A DNA stretch of 56,958 bases from Polyangium sp. 15x6 (GTDB lineage Bacteria; Myxococcota_A; Polyangia; Polyangiales; Polyangiaceae). Where the stretch lies: the NCBI RefSeq assembly GCF_029960785.1, contig NZ_JASBQE010000077.1, positions 1-56,958 of the forward strand, in the 5' to 3' direction. The notes beneath the pieces were generated by a model that had not been told where the DNA came from, searched no databases, and was given only the letters and a program-made list of their open reading frames with translations. Below are positions 44,314-53,382 of this stretch, in pieces. Every line of letters starts with the position of its first letter. Position 1 is the stretch's first letter. The position numbers and the translations under genes were made by a program.

Positions 44314-46524
44314 TCAACCGAGCAAGAACTTGCGGATCCGACCCGCGAGCCCGTCCGTGCTCGTCGGCCTCGTGCGGCCTTCCCGATCGAGCTGCCGCGC
44401 AGCGATGAGCAGGCCGAGCTCGACCACGAGCTGCGGCCGTGACTCGATGATCGGCGCGAGCGCCTGCTTGCTGATCTCGTAGAGCGTCGACTCGCAGGTC
44501 GTACGCACGGTGGCGGTGCGGTCGCACCCCGTGAGCAGCGCGACCTCCCCGAAGACGGCGCCGCGCTCCAGCGTGGCCACGGCGACGTCCTGGCCGCCCT
44601 GCTGGCGCACGAGGACCTCGACCGTGCCCGAAGCGAGGATGAAGAGCGACGAACCCCGGTCGCCCTCGCGCACCACGCGATCATGCGGGCCGTAGACGAC
44701 GGGGCGCGTCTTCTGCGCGAGCCGCTCGACTTCGCGATCCGTGAGCGGCTTGAAGACCGGCACGCGGCGGAGGAGCGCCGCGATGTCGGCATGCGTGGGC
44801 TCGGGCCCGAGCGAGAGCGGCTCGGCCGCGTCGAGCCCGCCGCCGTAGCCGTCGCGACGCTGCAGGGCATCGACGAGGGAGCTGTCGCCGCGCATGTACG
44901 CCTCGAAGAGGCTCGCGGTGCGCGGGATGCACTCGTCGCCCGTGTGATCCATGAGCCCGCGCTCGCGGGCGAAGCGCGCGACCTCGTTCATCGACTGGCG
45001 GTACTGCCGGCACGCCGAGGGGAAGAGGCCGTCCTGATCCCCGAAGGCCCCCGTCAGCGACTCGGGGAGCGCGTAGCTGCCGAAGACGCCGCGCTGGTGC
45101 CACATGGCGAAGTCGCGCGTGCGTTGGTCGAGCCAACCGAGCTCGGGGAACGCGGCGAGGCCGTTCTTGAGGACCGCGCGCTCGGCGTCGCGGAAGACGC
45201 GGTGCCAGGTCTCCTGCGCGTTCTCGACGTTCGGCCCGGCGAGCGCGATGGCGTGCTTCAGGTCCTCGTGGTGCGCGTGCAGGAACGCGAGCGTCGCCTT
45301 CTGCTTGCGCAAGAGGTTCGCGAAGCTCACGGGCCCGGCCGCGAGCAGATCCGACGAGCGCGGGACGATCTCGCGCATGGCCCAGACCCGCCTCCACGCC
45401 GTGACGTCGAGCCGCTCGCGGATCTTGGCGAAGACCGGGCTCTTCTCGAACACCTGGCGCTCGGCCGGCGAGAGCAGATCCGGGTGCTCGGCCCGCACGG
45501 CCTCGAAGATGCCGAGGCACGTGAGCAGCTCCAGGTACAGCCCGACGCGCAGGAGCCACGCGGGATCGGGGAGGTTTCGCCGCTGCTCGCCGAGGTCCTG
45601 CCGGATGGCGTGCAGGTAGAGCATCGCCTTGTCGGTCCCGATCGTGAGGACCGGGAACCACGGGTGGTATCCGACGTGCAGATCCGGGATGTCCAGCGCG
45701 TCGGCCTGCAGCTTGGTGTCGGCCGGGATGAGCCGCTCGCAGAGCCGCGCGTAGAGCGATCCGAAGCGGCCCGTGTCGTAGATCTCGGCCTCGATCGTGT
45801 CTGCGGCGACGTACTTGTTGCCCTCCGTGTGCAGGGCGAGCGTGACGCGCAGCTTCTGGTGGAAGAGGTGCGCGAACGTGAACGGATCGGCGCCGTCGGG
45901 CGTGCGCGCGCGCAGGGAGGGCGCGACCTCGGACCAGTCGTAGCCGCGCCCCTCGGGGCAGCCTTCGCGGCGCGGCAGGAGGGCCTCTGGGTTCAACGTC
46001 GCCGCGTAGACGGTCTTGTAGAACTCGTTCCACGACGCCTCCTCGATCGCGGGGAACGGGTACGCGGCGGCCGAGACGACCTGCGGCTTGAGCACGATGC
46101 CCGAAAGCCCCGGGACGGGGCACGCCGCGCCGTCGCCCTCGACGTGCGGCAGGAACTCGACCGACATGCGGACCTCGAACGATCGCTGGAACGGCGCGAC
46201 GTACGCGTAGAGGTCCTTCACCTGGTAGAGCAGGCAGAGGTCGTCGGTGTGCGCGCCGTTTGCCGCGGTCGACACGAGGCCCGCGTGCTCGCTCGCGCCG
46301 AGCCCGGGGCCGAGCGCCTCGTCCATCGGCCTTCGGCCCGCCTCGAACGGGACGATCTCGATCGCCGGCTCGAGCTCGGCGGACTCCTCCATCGGGTCCT
46401 TGCGCGACTCGAGCTCGCGCATGTACGCGCGCACGAACGCGAGCTTGTCCTCCCAGGACATGCCCGCGACGGGGCTCAGGAGAAGGCGCTTGAAGAGCTT
46501 CTTGAAGTCTCGGGGGTTCTGCAT
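44314..46524 (-). CDS. Cyclic nucleotide-binding protein with unknown N-terminal domain
   Basis: 736 residues. The C-terminus (about 590-715) is a cyclic nucleotide-binding (Crp-type) domain: LRRVPVFKPLTDREVERLA, VVREGDRGSSLFILASG, and the phosphate cassette FGEVALLTGCDRTATV with Gly-Glu and Arg in place. There is no HTH, so it is a ligand-gated sensor, not a Crp regulator. The first 560 residues match nothing I know. They contain His-rich helices (HAHHEDLKHAIALAG) and conserved-looking Trp and Tyr, and may be an enzyme or metal-binding domain. The start overlaps the FMO gene by 49 nt, so the two belong together. Confidence 0.75.
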   Translation of the reverse strand: MQNPRDFKKLFKRLLLSPVAGMSWEDKLAFVRAYMRELESRKDPMEESAELEPAIEIVPFEAGRRPMDEALGPGLGASEHAGLVSTAANGAHTDDLCLLYQVKDLYAYVAPFQRSFEVRMSVEFLPHVEGDGAACPVPGLSGIVLKPQVVSAAAYPFPAIEEASWNEFYKTVYAATLNPEALLPRREGCPEGRGYDWSEVAPSLRARTPDGADPFTFAHLFHQKLRVTLALHTEGNKYVAADTIEAEIYDTGRFGSLYARLCERLIPADTKLQADALDIPDLHVGYHPWFPVLTIGTDKAMLYLHAIRQDLGEQRRNLPDPAWLLRVGLYLELLTCLGIFEAVRAEHPDLLSPAERQVFEKSPVFAKIRERLDVTAWRRVWAMREIVPRSSDLLAAGPVSFANLLRKQKATLAFLHAHHEDLKHAIALAGPNVENAQETWHRVFRDAERAVLKNGLAAFPELGWLDQRTRDFAMWHQRGVFGSYALPESLTGAFGDQDGLFPSACRQYRQSMNEVARFARERGLMDHTGDECIPRTASLFEAYMRGDSSLVDALQRRDGYGGGLDAAEPLSLGPEPTHADIAALLRRVPVFKPLTDREVERLAQKTRPVVYGPHDRVVREGDRGSSLFILASGTVEVLVRQQGGQDVAVATLERGAVFGEVALLTGCDRTATVRTTCESTLYEISKQALAPIIESRPQLVVELGLLIAARQLDREGRTRPTSTDGLAGRIRKFLLG

Positions 46525-48020
46525 GCTTCGTCGCGATCACGCGCCTCTCGGGCGCGCGCATCGAGCTCCTCCTCGAGGTCCGCGTAGAGCGAAGGATCCA
46601 CCGGAAGGAGGAACTCGCGGAAGGGATTTTGCGGCAGCCTCCGCACCCGCGCCCCCATGTCCCGGCAAAGGTCGTCGATGTAGTGGAAGTTCCACGGCAC
46701 GACGCAGGCGCCGCCCGTGAACGCGTCCGGCCGCTCGCGCTTGCGGAAGGCGATGTGCTCGTCGATGCGGGCGATCACCTCGTCGCGCGGCGGGAGCTTC
46801 ATCCGGCCCCGGAAGAGCTCGCAGAGCCACCGCGCCCCGACCTCCGCGGTGAGCTGGCTGTAGAGGCTGTTGATGAAGCCGCAGAAACCGAGGCCCGGGA
46901 CGTCGGGGTGGTAGATGCCACGATAGAGCCGGAACGTGCCCTCCTCGTCCTGCACGACGCGCTGGAGCGAGGGTTCGAGGAAGGGGAACTCCTGGCGAAA
47001 GCCCGTCCCGAAGATCACGACGTCGGCCGGGATGCGCTTGCCGTCCGAGGTCTCGACGGCGCCTTCGTGGTACCGCGCGATCTCGCCTCGGTGGAGCTTC
47101 AGCGCCCCGCGCGCGGCGGCCTCGTAGAAGCCCACGGGCGCCATGTTGAGCGAGCAACCGACGTTGCGGAGGGACATCTCGGGCCGGAGGCCGGTCTTCG
47201 TGAGCCCGAGGTCCTTGTCGAGCGCGCCCATGACCTGGTTCCAGTACCAGGCGACGAACCCGCCGGCCTTTTCGTGCAGCGCGCGCTCGAAGCCCTCCGC
47301 GTGCGGGTACAGGAAAAACATCTCGGAGAAGCGGTTCAGGAGCAGGAACTTCGTGGGCACGACCCCGAACAGGAACCGCGGCGCCTTCCAGGCGACGCTC
47401 CGGTGGACGAGCGTCACCTCGCGCGCGGGCTCCACCGCGACGGACGCCACGTCGCACGCCGACTTCGAGAACCCCACGACGACCACACGTTTGCCCCGCA
47501 CGACGCTCGTGTCGTGGAACGCCGTCGTGTGCAGCACGCGGCCGCCGTTCGCCTCGAACGCCTCGCGGCCGGGCGCCTCGGGGATGTACGGCCGGCTGAA
47601 GAGCCCGCTCGAGATGATCACCTGGTCGAAGGCGTGCGTCTTCCGCTCGGATTCGGGGGCGCCCACGGGCCGCGTGTCCACGGCAAACCCGCCTCCGTCA
47701 CGGCGGCGGATCTCGCCCACCTGGGTGCGAAGGCGGACGCGCGGCGTGACGCCGAAATGGTCGGCGTAGCTCGAGAGATAGGCTTGAACCTGGGCGCCCT
47801 CGGGCCACTCGGGGTAGTGGCTGGGCATCGGGAAATCGGAGAATGCGTAGGTATCGCGGGCGTTTTGCGTCTGGAGGCCGGGGTAGCGGCGCGAGCGCGC
47901 CCAGACGCCGCCGACCTCGTCCTCCTTCTCGAACACCGTGACCTCGAAGCCGCCCCGCAGGAACGTCTTCGCGGCCACGAGCCCACTCAATCCGCCCCCG
48001 ATGATGCCCACCGATGCCAT
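46476..48020 (-). CDS. FMO-type flavin monooxygenase
   Basis: 514 residues from ATG 48020, preceded by GGGAGGG. FAD motif GGGLSG (8-13), NADPH motif VVVVGFSKSA (179-188), and FGTGF near the third quarter, the class B monooxygenase pattern. The fingerprint FxGxxxH is not obvious (VLHTTAFHD in its place), so the split between FMO and Baeyer-Villiger type is open. It oxidises small lipophilic or N/S-containing substrates with NADPH and O2. The last 15 residues are Ser-rich and overlap the next gene. It follows the P450 in the same direction, which suggests joint action on one substrate. Confidence 0.92.
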   Translation of the reverse strand: MASVGIIGGGLSGLVAAKTFLRGGFEVTVFEKEDEVGGVWARSRRYPGLQTQNARDTYAFSDFPMPSHYPEWPEGAQVQAYLSSYADHFGVTPRVRLRTQVGEIRRRDGGGFAVDTRPVGAPESERKTHAFDQVIISSGLFSRPYIPEAPGREAFEANGGRVLHTTAFHDTSVVRGKRVVVVGFSKSACDVASVAVEPAREVTLVHRSVAWKAPRFLFGVVPTKFLLLNRFSEMFFLYPHAEGFERALHEKAGGFVAWYWNQVMGALDKDLGLTKTGLRPEMSLRNVGCSLNMAPVGFYEAAARGALKLHRGEIARYHEGAVETSDGKRIPADVVIFGTGFRQEFPFLEPSLQRVVQDEEGTFRLYRGIYHPDVPGLGFCGFINSLYSQLTAEVGARWLCELFRGRMKLPPRDEVIARIDEHIAFRKRERPDAFTGGACVVPWNFHYIDDLCRDMGARVRRLPQNPFREFLLPVDPSLYADLEEELDARAREARDRDEACRTPETSRSSSSAFS

Positions 48021-48102
48021 ACGCCCTCCCTGGTTCAAGAAAGAACCCGGATGCTACGGCAAAGGTGGGCCGAGGACCAGAGAGGCCGCCCGAAAGCCCT
48101 GA

Positions 48103-49305
48103 TCACCAGGTGACGGGGAACTCGTGCATGCCGTAGACGGTGGAGCTGTCCTTGAACGAGAGCTGCTCGAAAGGCACGGCGGACCTGAGCTCGGGGATGC
48201 GGCGGAACAGCGTGTCGATGACGATCTGGAGCTCCAGCCGGGCGAGGTTCTGCCCGAGACACTGGTGCGGGCCGAAGCCGAACGCGAGGTGGTTGCGCGA
48301 GCCTCGCTCGAGGTCGAGCTCGTCGGCGTTCTCGAACACCTCGGGATCGCGGTTCGCCGTGTTGGCCAGGGCGAACACGCCTTCGCCGGCCTTGATGACC
48401 ACGCCGCCGATTTCCACGTCGTCCGTGGCGACCCGACCGAGCGCGGACTCCGCAATGGTGAAGTACCGAAGGAGCTCCTCGACGGCCCCGATGGTCTTCG
48501 ACGGGTCCTGCTTGATGGCGGCGAGCTTCTCCGGGTGCTGCAGCAGCACCAGCGTGCTCAGCGAGATCATGTTCGCGGTGGTCTCGTGTCCGGCGATGAG
48601 GAGCAGGAACGCCATGCTGACCATGCCCTCGAAATCGACGGCGCCGGTCTCGGCAAGCTGCTTCTGGATCTGGCGGCTCAGCAGATCCTCGGTGGGGCTC
48701 TGCGCCTTCGCGCCCACGAGCTTTCCGAGATACGTCATGAGCTCGACGACCGAGCCCATGATCACGTCGGCCGGCGTCTTCTGATTCACGATGAGCGAAG
48801 AGTGCTTCTGGAAGAAGTCGTGATCGCTGTAGGGCACGCCGAGCAGCTCGCAAATGACGAGCGAGGGCACCGGCAAGGAGAGCGCCTGCACGAGGTCGAC
48901 CGGGCGCGGCCCGGCGAGCATGGCGTCGATGTGCTCGTCCACGATTTGCTGGATGCGCGGCGCGAGCGCGTTGATCCGCTGGAGCGTGAACTCACCGAGC
49001 ACGGCGCGGCGCGCCTGCCCGTGCTCGGGCGGGTCGAGCTCGAGCAGCATCGGCTTGAGGTCGCTCGACGGCGGGCGCTCGTGCGCCAGCGTGGGGAAAT
49101 TGGGGTGGCGCCGGTTGGAGCTGAACCGAGGATCGGATAGGATCGTCCGGATGTCCTTGTGGCTCGTGGCGACCCATACGACCCGCCCATTGGGCAGTTT
49201 TACCTTGGCGATGGGCGTCTCTTCACGGAGCTTGCGATGCTCCGCGAGCGGCGCGTACGGGCAGGTTCGGCTGACAGGAAGCGTCGGGACGGCATCGGCT
49301 GACAT
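48103..49305 (-). CDS. Cytochrome P450
   Basis: 400 residues, soluble bacterial P450. I-helix oxygen motif AGHETT, K-helix EELLRY (ExxR), and heme loop FGFGPHQCLGQNLAR with Cys349 as heme ligand. N-terminal CPYAPLAEHRKLREE resembles CYP105/107-type enzymes of natural product and xenobiotic oxidation. It needs ferredoxin and reductase from elsewhere. Divergent from a TetR regulator; the promoter region between has a palindrome inside a good promoter. Same direction as the FMO and cyclic nucleotide protein, separated by 82 nt. Confidence 0.96.
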   Translation of the reverse strand: MSADAVPTLPVSRTCPYAPLAEHRKLREETPIAKVKLPNGRVVWVATSHKDIRTILSDPRFSSNRRHPNFPTLAHERPPSSDLKPMLLELDPPEHGQARRAVLGEFTLQRINALAPRIQQIVDEHIDAMLAGPRPVDLVQALSLPVPSLVICELLGVPYSDHDFFQKHSSLIVNQKTPADVIMGSVVELMTYLGKLVGAKAQSPTEDLLSRQIQKQLAETGAVDFEGMVSMAFLLLIAGHETTANMISLSTLVLLQHPEKLAAIKQDPSKTIGAVEELLRYFTIAESALGRVATDDVEIGGVVIKAGEGVFALANTANRDPEVFENADELDLERGSRNHLAFGFGPHQCLGQNLARLELQIVIDTLFRRIPELRSAVPFEQLSFKDSSTVYGMHEFPVTW

Positions 49306-49329
49306 GGTTCCACCTCGATTCGGGCGAAG

Positions 49330-49358
49330 AGCCTAGCCGATCGGCAAGCACAGCTCAA
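49330..49358 (-). promoter_or_regulatory. Promoter of the P450 gene
   Basis: On minus, TTGAGC (49358-49353), a 17-nt spacer and TAGGCT (49335-49330). The start codon at 49305 and the ribosome site GGTGG fit a transcript start near 49322. The palindrome GCCGATCGGC sits between the two boxes. Confidence 0.6.
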
Positions 49359-49373
49359 GCCGAGCGGCAAGTA
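49336..49373. promoter_or_regulatory. Candidate TetR operator pair
   Basis: Two 15-bp direct repeats, GCCGATCGGCAAGCA (49336-49350) and GCCGAGCGGCAAGTA (49359-49373), start 23 bp apart. The first contains the perfect palindrome GCCGATCGGC inside the P450 promoter; the second lies just beyond that promoter's -35 box and upstream of the TetR gene. Binding of the divergent TetR protein here would block the P450 promoter and could affect its own. Confidence 0.55.
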
Positions 49374-49427
49374 CGTGACCAGGGTCCAGCAGCCGGGGTA
49401 CTGTCTGGCGTTCCGCGAGGAGAGCGC

Positions 49428-50033
49428 ATGACCGCCGCCGGCACCGCCGCCACCGACACCCGATCAAGACTGCTCGACACCGCGCTGAAGCTGTTCAGCG
49501 AACACGGAGTGGAGGGCACGTCCCTGCAAATGATCGCCGACGAGCTCGGCGTCACGAAGGCCGCCGTCTACTACCACTTCAAGACGAAGGACGAGATCAC
49601 GGAGGCCGTCGCCGCGCCCGGGGTCCAGGAGCTCGACCAGATCATCGAAGAGGCGCGCGCGCTACGGAGCCGGAGCGCGCAGATCGATCACGCACTCTCG
49701 GGTTTCGTCGAGCTCATCGTCCGCCAGCGCTCGCTGCTCGGCCTGTACAACAGCGACCCCTGCATTCAGCGGATCGTCAACCGGGCGTTCCGGACGCCGC
49801 ACGGCGAGGACGTCAAAACCAGAATGAAGGCCGTACTCGCAGGCGAAAACCCGAACCTCGCCGACGCAATCGCGGTACACGTCGTGTTCACGGGCCTCGC
49901 GATGGTCGGCGGCGCGCCCGAATACGCAGGCATCGACGACGACACCCTGCGTGAGCACCTGCTCGAAGCAGGGCGGCGCCTACTCGGCCGCCCCCGCCGC
50001 AAGCGCCCAGACAACCACCCGCCCGGGCGCTGA
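49428..50033 (+). CDS. TetR-family transcriptional regulator
   Basis: 201 residues. The N-terminal DNA-binding domain is typical: RLLDTALKLFSEHGVEGTSL, then the HTH MIADELGVTKAAVYYHFKTK (34-53). The C-terminal ligand domain is unspecific and helical. Divergent from the P450, with 122 bp between, which holds two related palindromic sites; local repression of the P450-FMO operon released by a substrate-like ligand is the likely role. The stop is followed 6 nt later by four-hairpin element copy 3. Confidence 0.95.
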   Translation: MTAAGTAATDTRSRLLDTALKLFSEHGVEGTSLQMIADELGVTKAAVYYHFKTKDEITEAVAAPGVQELDQIIEEARALRSRSAQIDHALSGFVELIVRQRSLLGLYNSDPCIQRIVNRAFRTPHGEDVKTRMKAVLAGENPNLADAIAVHVVFTGLAMVGGAPEYAGIDDDTLREHLLEAGRRLLGRPRRKRPDNHPPGR

Positions 50034-50039
50034 CGCAGA

Positions 50040-50147
50040 GCGGGGCGTCGCCCCGCACCCCAGCAGGGGGCTGTCCGCCCCCTGCACCCCGGACCAGCGC
50101 AAGCGCTGGACTCGGGGTCGATGAACTGCGCGATGCGCAGTTCATCG
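50040..50147 (+). repeat. Four-hairpin 3'-end element, copy 3
   Basis: A (50040-50056, stem GCGGGGC, loop GTC), B (50063-50085, stem GCAGGGGGC, loop TGTCC), C (50094-50109, stem CCAGCGC around AA), D (50119-50147, stem CGATGAACTGCGC, loop GAT). Around C a further outer stem is possible (ACCCCG at 50086-50091 with CGGGGT at 50113-50118). A and B are the same as in copy 1. It lies directly behind the TetR gene and faces copy 4. Confidence 0.9.
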
Positions 50148-50226
50148 AACAGGCCCTGGCAAGACCGCGAGGCCTCGCCCATCGAGACAGCAGCGCTGCC
50201 CTGCGTGCTGGCGACGTCTTCCCTGT
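50148..50226. other. Spacer between facing element copies 3 and 4
   Basis: 79 bp with no gene. It starts A-ACAGG and ends CCTGT, so its ends can pair. The equivalent spacer at 56808-56857 has the same end sequences, indicating that the spacer is part of the paired structure. Confidence 0.6.
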
Positions 50227-50336
50227 CGACAGCGCGCATCGCGCGCTGTCGCCCCGGGTCCAGCGCTTGCGCTGGTCCGGGTCCAGGGGTGGACAACCCC
50301 TGGTCGGGGTCCGGGGTGAAACCCCGGCGCTACGCT
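50227..50336 (-). repeat. Four-hairpin 3'-end element, copy 4
   Basis: Read on minus from the thiC stop codon (50362-50360): leader AGCGTAGCG, A (50311-50327, stem CCGGGGT, loop TTC), B (50283-50303, stem CCAGGGGT, loop TGTCC), C (50260-50275, stem CCAGCGC around AA), D (50227-50251, stem CGACAGCGCGC, loop GAT). Leader, A and B match copy 2; C matches copy 3; D is unique. Faces copy 3 tail to tail. Confidence 0.9.
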
Positions 50337-50359
50337 GTGGACCTCCCTGAGGCCCCTTC

Positions 50360-52334
<1,975 letters not shown>

Positions 52335-52346
52335 GGTCGAGCGGTG

Positions 52347-52375
52347 GGTCTGGACGAAGCTCGGCCCGGCGTCAA
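52347..52375 (-). promoter_or_regulatory. Candidate thiC promoter
   Basis: On minus, TTGACG (52375-52370) is a good -35. Seventeen nt later CAGACC (52352-52347) is a poor -10, but it would place the transcript start about at 52340, right at the first base of the riboswitch. Confidence 0.35.
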
Positions 52376-52445
52376 CGCCCGAACGACACGCCCGGCCCTC
52401 CGGCTTGACGGCCCGGCCGGCCCGTGGTCCGCTCGCCCGCCTGCC

Positions 52446-52931
52446 ATGCACCCGAATCAAGCCTTGATCGAGCAATTTTATCGGGCGTTCCAGAAGCGCG
52501 ACGCCGAGGGAATGATCGCCTGTTATCACCGGGACGTCACGTTCTCGGACGTGGTCTTCGTGGGCCTCGACGCGGCCGAGGCGCGCGGGATGTGGCGCAT
52601 GCTCTGCGAGCGAGGGAAAGACCTCACGCTCGAATTCAGCGACGTGCGCGCCGACGATTCCACGGGCAGCGCGCACTGGGAGGCCCACTACTCGTTCTCG
52701 GCGACCGGCAGGCACGTGCACAACGTGATCGACGCGTCGTTCGAGTTCAAAGACGGGAAGATCTTCCGTCACACGGATCGCTTCGACCTCTGGCGCTGGA
52801 CACGGATGGCGCTCGGGCCTGCGGGGCTCGTCCTCGGCTGGACGCCCATCCTCAAGAACGCGGTGCGCAAAAAGGCACGCAAGGGGCTCGCCGACTACAT
52901 GGCGCAGAACCCGGAGCCCTCGCGAGGCTAG
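52446..52931 (+). CDS. SnoaL/NTF2-like protein
   Basis: 161 residues from ATG 52446. The NTF2-like fold is recognisable: ALIEQFYRAFQKRDAEGMIA, CYHRDVTFSDVVF, then curved strands SAHWEAHYSFSATGRHVHNVIDASFEF and KIFRHTDRFDLWRW given here as separate segments. Such proteins are small polyketide cyclases, isomerases or ligand binders; polar residues in the pocket are not enough to decide. The C-terminus is a hydrophobic and then basic stretch (LGPAGLVLGWTPILKNAVRKKARKG) that may bind membranes. Divergent from thiC, no evident connection. Confidence 0.85.
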   Translation: MHPNQALIEQFYRAFQKRDAEGMIACYHRDVTFSDVVFVGLDAAEARGMWRMLCERGKDLTLEFSDVRADDSTGSAHWEAHYSFSATGRHVHNVIDASFEFKDGKIFRHTDRFDLWRWTRMALGPAGLVLGWTPILKNAVRKKARKGLADYMAQNPEPSRG

Positions 52932-52971
52932 GCACACACGCGTGATCGGCGCCCCCCAGGGCGTGCAGGGA

Positions 52972-53000
52972 GAGGACATCGTTCCGAAAGCGATGTCCTC
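52972..53000 (+). terminator. Hairpin after the NTF2-like gene
   Basis: Arms GAGGACATCG (52972-52981) and CGATGTCCTC (52991-53000) pair over 10 bp with a 9-nt loop, 41 nt after the stop. No T-run follows. Confidence 0.5.
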
Positions 53001-53382
53001 GGGGGCCGAGGCAGCGCTCGCAAGCCGTGCGAAGGCCGCCTCGGCGCCGAGGGAGCGCCGTGCAACTCGGATCAGCGTCGACTCGGGTGCCGAGGGTGAC
53101 CTCGGCAAAGCGGAATTTGTAAGCTCGGCATCAGGGAGAGGCACGGGAGCGGCGGCAAGAGCGGCCTCGCCGGCGAGGCCACCGCGTCGAGAAATGCGGG
53201 ACCCGCCTCGGGTGGCGAGGCCGTGTCGGGCAGGTCGAAGAGCGGCGCCGGGGTGGCCGAGGGGGCGGGCGCCGTGAAATCCGCCCGTGTTCGCGCGTGG
53301 ATCACGCCGCGGGTCCGCTTATCATGCGAGCTCCGAGGGCCGCGCTCTCGGCCCGTTCCGGACTCCAAAGGCGAGGCTTCGC
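53001..53382. other. Unassigned stretch before the lysyl-oxidase gene
   Basis: No gene can be supported. Minus-strand frames here read as Pro/Ala-rich sequence (PAPSATPAPLFDLPDTASP) with some coding-like composition but no plausible start, family or continuation, so a decayed gene fragment is possible. The promoter of the following gene must lie here; no clear boxes were found. Confidence 0.4.

Noticed and set aside
44314-46524. Lipoxygenase for the N-terminal half of the cyclic nucleotide protein
   Set aside because: Length and neighbours suggested it, but I cannot find the spaced His ligands or the terminal Ile of that family.
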